The notes beneath the pieces are model-generated. The model saw only the letters and a list, made by a program, of their open reading frames with translations. It searched no databases and was not told the origin of the DNA. Positions 6,814 through 13,517 of a stretch of 17,532 bases of DNA are shown here, piece by piece; within the stretch, counting starts at the first letter, position 1; every line of letters begins with the position of its first letter. The position numbers were made by a program, and so were the translations under genes. This stretch comes from DASPPM01 sp035604475 (lineage in GTDB: Bacteria > Pseudomonadota > Alphaproteobacteria > JACZXZ01). Where the stretch lies: NCBI GenBank assembly GCA_035604475.1, contig DATNIJ010000041.1, positions 1 through 17,532 of the forward strand, in the 5' to 3' direction.

Positions 6814-7194
6814 ATGCGCAGAACGACGCAGGGATGCCGGCGTGGCATTCTGACCGCGGCAACCGTGCTCGGGGTCGCGAGCCTGATGGGCAGCGCTCAA
6901 GCCGGAAATGACGGCAGCTACGACATCGGTTCGCTCGCTACACCCTTCCTGCAGAGCAAGACGCAGATCACCATCCTCGGCCAGGATGACAAGGCGGCTC
7001 CCGCCTGCCAGGACAAACACTTCGTCAAAGCCAGTCCCGCCGAGGCCCCCGCGGTAAACTCCATCGGCTCCGTCACCGAAAGAAAGTGGCGCGAGATGTG
7101 GACGCTCAACCGCTGCGGCAACCAGGTCAACTACTGGGTTTACTTCACCGTGGTGGGCAACGGCGGCGCCTATTACGCGATCGTCGGCCCGTAG
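6814..7194 (+). CDS. Small secreted protein of unknown function
   Basis: A 126-residue protein that I do not recognise by function. The N-terminus has basic residues, a hydrophobic core (ILTAATVLGVASLMG) and an AQA cleavage site at about residue 30, a standard Sec signal peptide, leaving a mature protein of about 96 residues. The mature part has exactly two cysteines, C65 and C101, likely a disulfide in the periplasm or outside. The C-terminal half, ERKWREMWTLNRCGNQVNYWV then a glycine-rich turn and YYAIVG, looks like a small beta-sheet domain; similar W-x-x-x-x-CG-x-x-x-x-Y-x-V patterns occur in short uncharacterised exported proteins, so it may be a conserved family. A GAGAGGGG ribosome site (6802-6809) supports ATG 6814. 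It appears to be a single-gene unit, convergent with the next gene. Confidence 0.75.
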   Translation: MRRTTQGCRRGILTAATVLGVASLMGSAQAGNDGSYDIGSLATPFLQSKTQITILGQDDKAAPACQDKHFVKASPAEAPAVNSIGSVTERKWREMWTLNRCGNQVNYWVYFTVVGNGGAYYAIVGP

Positions 7195-7221
7195 CGCCCG
7201 CTCTCGAAAACTCGGGAATCA

Positions 7222-7280
7222 CCCCCTCCCCACCCGCCGCTCCTCAACGGGCGGCCGATCCCCCTTCGAGGCGGAGGGGG
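7222..7280. terminator. Palindromic element between convergent genes, possible bidirectional terminator
   Basis: An outer stem of 8 bp (CCCCCTCC at 7222-7229 with 7273-7280) encloses an inner stem CCGCC/GGCGG (7234-7238 with 7250-7254) and a CCCCCTTCGAGG segment. It lies in the 111-base gap between two converging genes, where a two-way terminator is expected, but there is no clear T run. The C-rich arms resemble the palindromic repeat at 13366-13466, so this may be a decayed copy of that family. Confidence 0.4.
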
Positions 7281-7305
7281 GCACAGACGCAAATAAGTCC
7301 GGCAA

Positions 7306-8484
7306 TCACACCACGTTGAGCTCGCGCAAGGGCCGGCCCGCGGCCAGGCGCGCGTAGGCGAATTCGGAGAGATCGAGGCTCCTGTACTCGCCATAGAGGA
7401 TGAGCTCGGCAATCGCACGCCCGACGGCGGGCGATTGCTGGATGCCGTGGCCGCTGAAGCCGTTGGCGAAAAGGAAGTTCTCGACCTCCGGATGCCGTCC
7501 GAGGATGGCGTTCTGGTCGACCGTGTTGTAGTCGTAGTGCCCGGCCCACGCGTTGGTGAGTTTGACCGCCTCGAAGGCGGGAATGCGGCTCGCGAGGGTC
7601 GGCCAGACGACCTCCTCCCAAAGACGGTAATCGAGCTCGAGATCCTCGCAATCGGGGTCGTCGCCTTCCTCGGGCGACACGCCGCAGATGAACTGCCGCC
7701 CCTCGGGTCGCATCCAAACGCCGGTCGGATCGATGAGGAGGGGGCAGCCCGGGAGGGGCGTGCGGCAGTCGATGACATAGACGTAGCGCTTTTTCGGACG
7801 CACCGGCAGATCGACGCCGGCAAGTGCTGCGACCGCCCCCGCAAAAGGTCCGGCCGCATCGACCATGAGGCCGCAGGCGAGCGCCGCACCCGAGGCGAGC
7901 GTGGCAGCCGTGACGCGGGAGCCCCGGCGCGCGATCGCCACCACCTCGTCCGTGATGTAGACGGCACCCTGCGCGCGCGCCTTGCGCTTGAAGCCTTGCA
8001 GAAGCGCGTGGGGATCGAACCACCCCTCATTCGAAAGGCCGAGCGAGCCGAGGGCGATGCCCTCGGTGCTGAGCCAGGGAAAGCGCTCCCTGAGTGCCGC
8101 CGGCGGCAGAAGCGCGTTGTCGGCGCCATGCGCCCGCTGCGTCGCGTGATTCTGCTCGAGGATGGGCCGGCCCTCCTCGCTCGCGAGGAAGAGATAGCCG
8201 CCCTCGTGAAAGCTCACTTGCGGCACTTCGCCGTCTACCGCGAGATAATCGCCGACGTGCTTGACGAAATGGACGCCGAATTTCGACATCTCGATGTTGC
8301 CCGGGGTCGAGAATTGCTGGCGCACCCCACCCGCCGAGCGGGTGGTGGAGGCGCGCCCGTAGCTCGGATCGCGCTCGACCACCGCGAGCCGGCCGCGGAA
8401 GTCCGGGCTCGAGGAGAGGAAGGCGGCGATGCTGCTGCCGACCGCCCCGCCGCCGACGATCACCACGTCGAACGCTTCCGCCAC
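7306..8484 (-). CDS. FAD-dependent oxidoreductase, DAO superfamily, FOXRED1-like
   Basis: A 392-residue flavoprotein of the glycine/D-amino-acid oxidase (DAO) superfamily. The N-terminal FDVVIVGGGAVGSS holds the GxGxxG dinucleotide motif (11-16); the segment SAGGVRQQFSTPGNIEMS about residues 50-67 is a hallmark shared with the FOXRED1 group, and the C-terminal NGFSGHGIQQSPAVGRAIAEL block completes FAD binding. Members oxidise amines or N-methyl amino acids such as sarcosine or dimethylglycine; the substrate here is unknown. FOXRED1 itself is known for complex I assembly in mitochondria, so a role beyond catabolism is possible. The start is GTG at 8484, fixed by a GGAGGG ribosome site. No signal peptide; cytoplasmic. 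It is divergent from the cupin gene and likely monocistronic. Confidence 0.85.
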   Translation of the reverse strand: MAEAFDVVIVGGGAVGSSIAAFLSSSPDFRGRLAVVERDPSYGRASTTRSAGGVRQQFSTPGNIEMSKFGVHFVKHVGDYLAVDGEVPQVSFHEGGYLFLASEEGRPILEQNHATQRAHGADNALLPPAALRERFPWLSTEGIALGSLGLSNEGWFDPHALLQGFKRKARAQGAVYITDEVVAIARRGSRVTAATLASGAALACGLMVDAAGPFAGAVAALAGVDLPVRPKKRYVYVIDCRTPLPGCPLLIDPTGVWMRPEGRQFICGVSPEEGDDPDCEDLELDYRLWEEVVWPTLASRIPAFEAVKLTNAWAGHYDYNTVDQNAILGRHPEVENFLFANGFSGHGIQQSPAVGRAIAELILYGEYRSLDLSEFAYARLAAGRPLRELNVV

Positions 8485-8492
8485 GATGCTTT

Positions 8493-8498
8493 CCCTCC
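8493..8498 (-). promoter_or_regulatory. Ribosome binding site deciding the GTG start
   Basis: On the minus strand this reads GGAGGG, eight bases before GTG 8484. No ATG occurs at a suitable distance in frame, so the GTG is the likely start of the FAD oxidoreductase. Confidence 0.6.
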
Positions 8499-8583
8499 GG
8501 CTGTCGCGCGTTGTCTTTTAATGGAGCGGCGGCTCTCCTGCCAAGGCCTCTCGGCAGACCCGTGATTTCTCCCCCGCAAATCA

Positions 8584-8625
8584 TATAGGATCGGGGGCCG
8601 GAGCGAGCCCCCGGCCCGAGGCCGG
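8584..8625 (+). promoter_or_regulatory. Possible -10 box followed by overlapping hairpins in cupin leader
   Basis: TATAGG at 8584-8589 is the only AT-rich box ahead of the cupin gene and could be a -10 element, although no good -35 box precedes it. Directly after it are three perfect stems that cannot all form together: CGGGGGC/GCCCCCG (8592-8598 with 8607-8613), GGGCCGG/CCGGCCC (8595-8601 with 8611-8617) and CCGGCC/GGCCGG (8611-8616 with 8620-8625). This might be a folded leader or only GC-rich chance pairing. Confidence 0.3.
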
Positions 8626-8683
8626 CACGAGGACGCGGTGTAAACGAAGCCGGAACGCCGGCGCTTTTTGAAAGGAGGGTCCG

Positions 8684-9079
8684 ATGGCGACCGTCGACAC
8701 GATGATGCGGCCGGAGAACAGCTCGGCCACGCGCTCGCATTATATCGACGTGGTCAGCATGCCGTGGGAGGCGACGAAGTTCCCCGGCATCGAGATGAAA
8801 GTGCTCTATACCGACCCCGAAAGCGGCCTTTCGACCATCTTGTTCCGCCTGGCACCGGGTGCCGAGGTGCCGCTCCATGAGCACACCGCGATCGAGCAGA
8901 CCTACATGATCGAAGGGCGTCTCGTCGACCACGAGGGCGAATGCACGCCGGGAAACTTCGTCTGGCGTCCCGCCGGCAGCCGCCATATCGCGCGCGCGCC
9001 GGAGGGGGCCATTCTGCTCTCGATGTTCATGAAGCCGAACCGCTTCGCCCAAGGCCAGCGCTTCTTCACCGAAAAATAG
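8684..9079 (+). CDS. Cupin-domain protein, ChrR-like cupin
   Basis: A 131-residue single-domain cupin. The first cupin motif, PLHEHTAIEQTYMIEG, gives His65, His67 and Glu71, and the second, RPAGSRHIARAPEG, gives His101: the full three-His one-Glu set for a divalent metal. The style (short, HEH, long loop to RPAGSRH) matches the ChrR-type cupin domain, which occurs alone in many proteins and at the C-terminus of the anti-sigma factor ChrR; the zinc-binding anti-sigma domain of ChrR is absent here. It may be a dioxygenase, isomerase or sensor, which cannot be decided. A near-perfect AAGGAGGG ribosome site (8672-8679) sits ahead of the ATG, suggesting strong translation. It is divergent from the FAD oxidoreductase and convergent with the flavin reductase, so probably monocistronic. 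Confidence 0.85.
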   Translation: MATVDTMMRPENSSATRSHYIDVVSMPWEATKFPGIEMKVLYTDPESGLSTILFRLAPGAEVPLHEHTAIEQTYMIEGRLVDHEGECTPGNFVWRPAGSRHIARAPEGAILLSMFMKPNRFAQGQRFFTEK

Positions 9080-9112
9080 CGTCGCCCTCACTCGCGGACG
9101 ACGGCCGCTCTC

Positions 9113-10075
9113 TCACCGTCCGTGCCGGCCGTCAGCTAAGCGCTCGATGAGGGTGCGCAGCGCCGCCTTGAGCTGCGCCCGCTCGATCGCGTCATAGTCG
9201 GCGAGCACCTCGCCTTCATGGCGCTTCGCTCGCCGCAAGAGGCCGCGCACGACACGCCGCCCCTCGCGCGTAATGCGCACGAGCACCTGACGGCGGTCGC
9301 TCGAGCTCTCACGGCGCTCGACGAGGTCGAGCCTCTCCATGCGGTCGATGACCTTGGTCAGCGTCGGCTGCTTGAGGAGCACGATGCGCGCAAGGGTCGA
9401 GATCGTCACCCCCTTCCCGTCGGAGAGTGCCGCGAGCACGCGCCAATGGGGGATGGGCACGGCGAGCGTCTTGAGCCGGGCGTGGAACTCGGCACTCGCC
9501 TGGTTGGACGCCCGCGCCAGGAGATAGAGCAGATAATCGTCGACGAAGCGCCCGCCCGTCCCTCCGTTCGCATGGCTCTCGGGGTGATGGAAGGTGACCT
9601 TGTAGCCGCCGTGATGGAAGGCAAGTGCCGAGCGGTCCGCGTCCGCGAAGCGCTCGACCCGGCCCACCAGGATGACGTGGTCGCCGCCCTCGTGCTGCTG
9701 GACGTTATGGCACTCGAACCAGGCAGCACAGCCTTCGATGAGCGGCACGCCGCCGAGCCCCTTGCGGCAGGCGACATTGGCGAAGCGGTCGTCGCGCGCG
9801 CCCGCGAATTGGCGCGAAAGGCCGATCTGGTCGGCGGCGAGCACATTGATCGCATAATGCGGCGCCTTCACGAAGTAGCGGAGGCTTCGCGCCGACTTGG
9901 CGAGGCTCCACAGCACAAGCGGCGGGTCGAGCGACACCGAGGTGAAGGAATTGGCGGTGAGCCCGACGCGCCGCCCGCCGGGCCCGAGCGTCGTCACCAC
10001 CGTGACCCCGGTCGGAAAGCGTCCGAGGGCCGTGCGGAAGGCGCGCTTGTCGATTCCTGGCTTGCTCTCGATCAT
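9113..10075 (-). CDS. Flavin reductase fused to MarR-like domain (C1-type reductase)
   Basis: A 320-residue two-domain protein. Residues about 8-165 are a flavin reductase-like domain of the HpaC/NtaB group: RAFRTALGRFPTGVTVVTT, GLTANSFTSVSLDPPLVL and GDH (131-133), the usual NAD(P)H site. Residues about 180-318 are a MarR-type winged helix: KQPTLTKVIDRMERLDLVERRESSSDRR with the wing Asp260-Arg262. The same order is known from the C1 reductase of Acinetobacter baumannii p-hydroxyphenylacetate hydroxylase, where the MarR-like part is an effector-binding autoinhibitory domain and not a repressor. It should reduce FMN/FAD with NADH for a partner monooxygenase, but none is visible nearby. I chose ATG 10075 because the family starts there; an in-frame ATG at 10159 would add 28 residues unlike either domain. 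Confidence 0.88.
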   Translation of the reverse strand: MIESKPGIDKRAFRTALGRFPTGVTVVTTLGPGGRRVGLTANSFTSVSLDPPLVLWSLAKSARSLRYFVKAPHYAINVLAADQIGLSRQFAGARDDRFANVACRKGLGGVPLIEGCAAWFECHNVQQHEGGDHVILVGRVERFADADRSALAFHHGGYKVTFHHPESHANGGTGGRFVDDYLLYLLARASNQASAEFHARLKTLAVPIPHWRVLAALSDGKGVTISTLARIVLLKQPTLTKVIDRMERLDLVERRESSSDRRQVLVRITREGRRVVRGLLRRAKRHEGEVLADYDAIERAQLKAALRTLIERLADGRHGR

Positions 10076-10183
10076 CCGCTCATCTCGTCTTGGGGCGGCT
10101 CTCCGGACGTGCCGTGGCGGCGGCGAGCCAGTGTATCTCGAAAATCCATTCCTTTTCATATAAATTTTCGTTAAATCACGCCC

Positions 10184-10281
10184 CGTTGATATGGAAACAC
10201 CATCGTCACCCCCGCGAAAGCGGGGGTGGATTCACGCTTTCGCGGGAATGACGGTGAAAGGATACTGATTCCATATCAACG
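10184..10281. repeat. Nested palindromic element with REP-like core
   Basis: A 98-base element: outer perfect 13-base inverted repeats (CGTTGATATGGAA at 10184-10196, partner at 10269-10281) flank a REP-like pair. The first core hairpin has a 9-bp stem CACCCCCGC/GCGGGGGTG around GAAA (10207-10228); the second (10231-10248) has a 7-bp arm with one mismatch around TTTC. The core is the same family as at 884-968, here packaged inside terminal repeats like a miniature mobile element. No target duplication is obvious. It lies between the start of the flavin reductase gene and the end of the thioesterase gene, in the 288-base gap 10076-10363; the remainder of that gap shows nothing I can name. Confidence 0.75.
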
Positions 10282-10363
10282 AAATAGGCTTTAGTGCGGC
10301 GTCGTCGGCGAGCGCACCGGCAGCCGCACGCCGCTTCCGGCGGGATGCGCCGGCGCGCGCTCC

Positions 10364-10765
10364 TCACGCGTCCGCTGGCGGTGCTACCCCGAGGCGGGCG
10401 AAGAAGTGCTTAAGATCGACGACGGCGCGGCCGTGGCTGCCCACCATGAGGAGCGTGTCGCCCGCGCGGGCCTCGACCGCGAACTCGATCTGCTTGCCCC
10501 TGACCCCCGTCACCGTCGCCTTCGCCTCGACCACGGCACCCGGCAGTGCCGCCGCGCGATGGCGCACGTTGACGTGGGTGCCGACCGAGCCCTCGCCTTC
10601 CTCGAAGCTCGGCCGTATGCACTCGTGCGCCGCGGTCTCGAGGAAGCCGATGAGCACCGGGGTCGCGACCACCTCGACGCCCTTGTTGCCGTAGCGGGCC
10701 GCCGTATGGCTGTCGTTCGTCTGCACGCGATGGCTGTATGTCCGGCCGATGGCAACAGGCTTCAT
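10364..10765 (-). CDS. Acyl-CoA thioesterase, FlK-like hotdog fold
   Basis: A 133-residue hotdog-fold protein resembling fluoroacetyl-CoA thioesterase FlK of Streptomyces cattleya. The three FlK catalytic residues (Thr42, Glu50, His76) have counterparts at the same spacing: Thr35 in VVATP, Glu43 in GFLETAA and His69 in HVNVRH; the EGEGSVGTHVNVRHRAAALPG stretch also parallels FlK. FlK-like proteins are widespread in bacteria that never meet fluoroacetate, so a housekeeping or pathway-specific acyl-CoA hydrolysis role is more likely. ATG 10765 has a GAGAGG ribosome site. It lies 64 bases downstream of the ferredoxin reductase gene on the same strand and is probably the last gene of that transcript. 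Confidence 0.85.
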   Translation of the reverse strand: MKPVAIGRTYSHRVQTNDSHTAARYGNKGVEVVATPVLIGFLETAAHECIRPSFEEGEGSVGTHVNVRHRAAALPGAVVEAKATVTGVRGKQIEFAVEARAGDTLLMVGSHGRAVVDLKHFFARLGVAPPADA

Positions 10766-10829
10766 GGCGCCTCTCTCAAAAGGAATGCTTTCGCGACTCG
10801 CGGCATTTGCGCGAGCTTTATCGACTCCG

Positions 10830-12137
10830 TCAAGCGCGCGCGGCGGCCAGCATCTCCTCGATGCGGGTGAACTTCTCGCGGGGCCGGCCGGGGCCGGCGC
10901 GCGCCACCTCGGCTTGGTTAATGCGTTGCCATTCCGCGAAGCTCACCGGGCGGACGCCGCGGGCGGCGAGAAGCGCATCGAGCGCCGCGGGACCCGGCTT
11001 CTGCGCTCCCCGTGCTTCCAGGTCCGCCGCGATCAGCTCGGCGACGGCAATCGCATCGGCGCGGTTCACAGGTATCGTTCCGGAAGGGCCGCGCTTCGCC
11101 CAGCCGGCCGCGTAGACGCCCGGCTCGACGCGCCCTCCCTCGTTCCTGACGATGCCGCGCCGCTCGTCGAACGGCAGACCGGCGAAGGGTACCCCCGCAT
11201 AGCCGATCGCGGTTATGACACTTTGGACCGCGAGCTCGGAGGTCTCCCCGCTCGATCCGAAGCCGTCCGAGGCGAGCCGCGTGCGCTCGAGCTCGAGGCC
11301 CCCGACGCGCTCTTGCCCAAGGATGGCGAGCGGTGCGGACCAGAAGAGGAAATGAAGCTCGAGCGGCTTCGCTCCGGGCCTGTTCGCGGCAAAACGGCGC
11401 AGAATCGCGAGCATCTTCTCCTTCGCCTTGACCTCCTCGAAGCCCGCGGCGGCAATGTCGCGCTCAAGCGCAGTGCCGTCGAGGAGCGGCGTACAGCGCT
11501 CGAGCTCGCCGAGCTCGCCGAGCTCGAGCGGGGTGAAGCGCGCCTCGACCGGCCCGTGCCGGCCGATGAGATAGAGCCGCTCGAGCGGGGCCGCCGCGAT
11601 CACCTCCGCGGCGTGGCGGCAGAGATCCGACTTGGCCATCTCGGCGGGCGTCTTGGCGAGCACGCGCACGCAGTCGATCGCGACATTGCCGTTGCCGATC
11701 ACGGCGATGGCACGCGCCGAGAGATCGGGGGCGAGATTGCGGAAGCCCGGATGGCCGTTGAGCCAGCCGACGAACGACCAGGAGCCGTAGACGCCCTTGA
11801 GCTCTTCGCCGGGGATGCCGAGCTTCTTGTCGCGCGGGCAGCCGATCGCGACGACGACGGCGTCGTAAGCGGCCTTGAGCTCGTCGTAGCTCACCGTGCT
11901 GCCGACCTCGATCCCGCCCAGGAAGCGCACGCCGGGGCGCGTCGCCGTGCGCTCGAAGACGCGCTGCACCGCTTTCGTGCTCTGATGGTCGGGGGCGACC
12001 CCGCCACGCACCAGCCCGAAGGGGGTCGGCAGGCGGTCGATGATGTCGACGCGGCAGCCCTCGAGCCTCCTCTGAAGCGCGTCGGCGGCGTAGAAACCCC
12101 CGGGGCCGCTCCCCACGATGACGACGGAGGCCGCCAC
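10830..12137 (-). CDS. Ferredoxin--NADP+ reductase, adrenodoxin reductase/FprA type
   Basis: A 435-residue cytoplasmic flavoprotein that passes electrons between NADPH and a ferredoxin. The FAD site is VVIVGSGPGGFYAA (GxGxxG at 9-14) and the NADP site IAVIGNGNVAIDCVRVL; the GRHGPVEARFTPLELGEL block and GWAKRGPSGTIPVN near the C-terminus are diagnostic of the FprA/adrenodoxin-reductase group, and the length is close to the roughly 456 residues of mycobacterial FprA. The start is GTG 12137, with AGGA overlapping the stop of the upstream aminotransferase gene only 6 bases away, which indicates coupled translation. No ferredoxin or cytochrome P450 is in the window, so its redox partner is unknown. 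The pairing with an aminotransferase and a thioesterase is unexpected. Confidence 0.9.
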   Translation of the reverse strand: MAASVVIVGSGPGGFYAADALQRRLEGCRVDIIDRLPTPFGLVRGGVAPDHQSTKAVQRVFERTATRPGVRFLGGIEVGSTVSYDELKAAYDAVVVAIGCPRDKKLGIPGEELKGVYGSWSFVGWLNGHPGFRNLAPDLSARAIAVIGNGNVAIDCVRVLAKTPAEMAKSDLCRHAAEVIAAAPLERLYLIGRHGPVEARFTPLELGELGELERCTPLLDGTALERDIAAAGFEEVKAKEKMLAILRRFAANRPGAKPLELHFLFWSAPLAILGQERVGGLELERTRLASDGFGSSGETSELAVQSVITAIGYAGVPFAGLPFDERRGIVRNEGGRVEPGVYAAGWAKRGPSGTIPVNRADAIAVAELIAADLEARGAQKPGPAALDALLAARGVRPVSFAEWQRINQAEVARAGPGRPREKFTRIEEMLAAARA

Positions 12138-12143
12138 TCGGTC

Positions 12144-13319
12144 CTAGCCTTGGCTCGCCAACAGCCGGCGGCCGACTTCCGGCATCAAGGACTTGTCGAG
12201 GTTGGCAAAGGCGAGGCGGAGATAGGGCTCCTCGCCTTGGCCGAACATGGTGCCGGGGAGACAGAGGAGGTTCTCCTCGTCTACCAGCCGCTTCGCCACC
12301 GCGGCCGCGGCGGTGCCGTCGAAGGGGTGGCGCACATAGGCGAAGTAGGCGCCCGAGCTCACCAGGCGATATCTCAAGCGGTTGTCCGCGAAGATGCGCC
12401 GCAAGGCCTCGAGCCGCTCCAGCATCATCGCGCACTTCTCGCGCTGCCAGCCCTCCAGGTGATCGAGCCCGAAGGCCGCCGCCTCTTGGCCGATGCGGGG
12501 CGCGCAGATGGCCACGCAATCCATGATCTTCGCGACCTCTGCGAGCAGGCGCTCGCTCGCGATGAGCGCGCCGACGCGATAGCCGGTCAAGCTATAGACC
12601 TTCGAGAAGCTGTAGAGCTGGACGAGGGTGTCCTCGCAAGCAGGCTTGCGGAAGAGACCGTGAGGCGGGGCCGCCTCCGCGCGGAAATCGCGGTAGGTCT
12701 CGTCGAGGACGAGTGCCAGGCCCTTGGCCCTGGCCAGCTCGTAGAACGCCTCGATCACCGCGGGCGGATAGATGGCACCGGTCGGGTTGTTGGGCGTCAC
12801 CAGCACGATCGCGCGCGTCTTGGCACTCACGAGCCGGGCGGCGTCCTCGGCTGCGGGCACGGCACCGCGCTCCTCGCGGCAGGGGAGATGGACGGCGCGC
12901 ACGCCCTGCATCTCGAGCCACATCTGGTAATTGAAGTAATAGGGGAGCGGCAGCAGCACCTCGTCGCCCGGCCCGGCGAGGGCGGTCGCCGCGAGACAGA
13001 AGGCCTGGTTGCAGCCGGCGGTGATGGCGACGCGTCCGGGCGGGATCTCGGCGCCGTACTTGGCGCTCATCCGGCGCGCGAGCTTCTCGCGCAGATGCGG
13101 CAGCCCGAGGATCGGCGCGTAGGTCGAGGTCTCGGGACGGCGCGCGAGCTCGGCGACATGGGCCTGGAGTGCCTCGGCCGGCGGGTAGCTGGGCACGGCT
13201 TGGCACAGATCGAGGAGCGGCTTCTCCTTGGGGAAGCTGCGGCCCGAGAGCCAGCCGTGCGCCTCGGCGATCGCCGGTGCGGCGACGCTTCGGACTAGGC
13301 TGTTGACGCGATAGGACAT
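12144..13319 (-). CDS. Class I/II aminotransferase, PLP-dependent
   Basis: A 391-residue fold-type I aminotransferase. PLP residues are all visible: Asn178 in TPNNPTG, Asp206 and Tyr209 in LVLDETY, the Schiff-base Lys240 in YSFSKVYSLTGYR, and Arg248 for the phosphate; a C-terminal arginine in PYLRLAF is the likely carboxylate clamp. This is the aspartate/aromatic aminotransferase-like group, but the substrate cannot be chosen from sequence. ATG 13319 begins the family-typical N-terminus; the ribosome site is weak. The stop lies 6 bases before the ferredoxin reductase start, so the two are cotranscribed. The class III aminotransferase gene is upstream on the same strand, separated by a palindromic repeat. 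Confidence 0.9.
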   Translation of the reverse strand: MSYRVNSLVRSVAAPAIAEAHGWLSGRSFPKEKPLLDLCQAVPSYPPAEALQAHVAELARRPETSTYAPILGLPHLREKLARRMSAKYGAEIPPGRVAITAGCNQAFCLAATALAGPGDEVLLPLPYYFNYQMWLEMQGVRAVHLPCREERGAVPAAEDAARLVSAKTRAIVLVTPNNPTGAIYPPAVIEAFYELARAKGLALVLDETYRDFRAEAAPPHGLFRKPACEDTLVQLYSFSKVYSLTGYRVGALIASERLLAEVAKIMDCVAICAPRIGQEAAAFGLDHLEGWQREKCAMMLERLEALRRIFADNRLRYRLVSSGAYFAYVRHPFDGTAAAAVAKRLVDEENLLCLPGTMFGQGEEPYLRLAFANLDKSLMPEVGRRLLASQG

Positions 13320-13365
13320 GAGTGGCTCAAAGCCGTCGAACGCATTTGGTCGAGAGCACCCTCGA

Positions 13366-13466
13366 CACCCCCCACCCTAACCCTCCCCCTCAAGGGGGGA
13401 GGGAAAATAGGAGCAAGCTCCATAACCCCCCCTCCCCCTCGAAGGGGGAGGGTTGGGGTGGGGGTG
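13366..13466. repeat. C-rich palindromic repeat between aminotransferase genes
   Basis: Two hairpins with the same 9-bp stem, CCCTCCCCC/GGGGGAGGG (13381-13403 with a TCAAG loop, and 13430-13452 with a TCGAA loop), enclosed by imperfect outer inverted repeats (13366-13380 with 13453-13466). Elements of this kind are common in alphaproteobacterial intergenic DNA and yield spurious translations such as TPTPTLPLRGGG. It fills the 198-base gap between two minus-strand aminotransferase genes and could attenuate or stabilise a shared transcript. Confidence 0.8.
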
Positions 13467-13517
13467 ACGTTCAGGACTGTGAAGCAACGCCAAATCATCT
13501 ACCGCCGGTGCTGCCGC

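Noticed and set aside
9113..10075. A stand-alone MarR transcriptional regulator
   Set aside because: The winged helix is fused in frame to a full flavin reductase domain, as in C1-type reductases, where it acts as an effector-sensing domain.
10364..10765. Fluoroacetate resistance gene (flK)
   Set aside because: The catalytic triad matches, but similar thioesterases are widespread and nothing else here points to organofluorine metabolism.
10749..13298. An 849-codon open frame on the plus strand
   Set aside because: It lies opposite two clear enzyme genes (ferredoxin reductase and aminotransferase) and has the Arg/Ala/Gly/Glu-rich composition of antisense frames in GC-rich DNA, without any domain.
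13295..13498. A small minus-strand frame reading TPTPTLPLRGGG and PPPLRGRVRVGG
   Set aside because: This is the well-known spurious translation of the C-rich palindromic repeat, not a protein gene.
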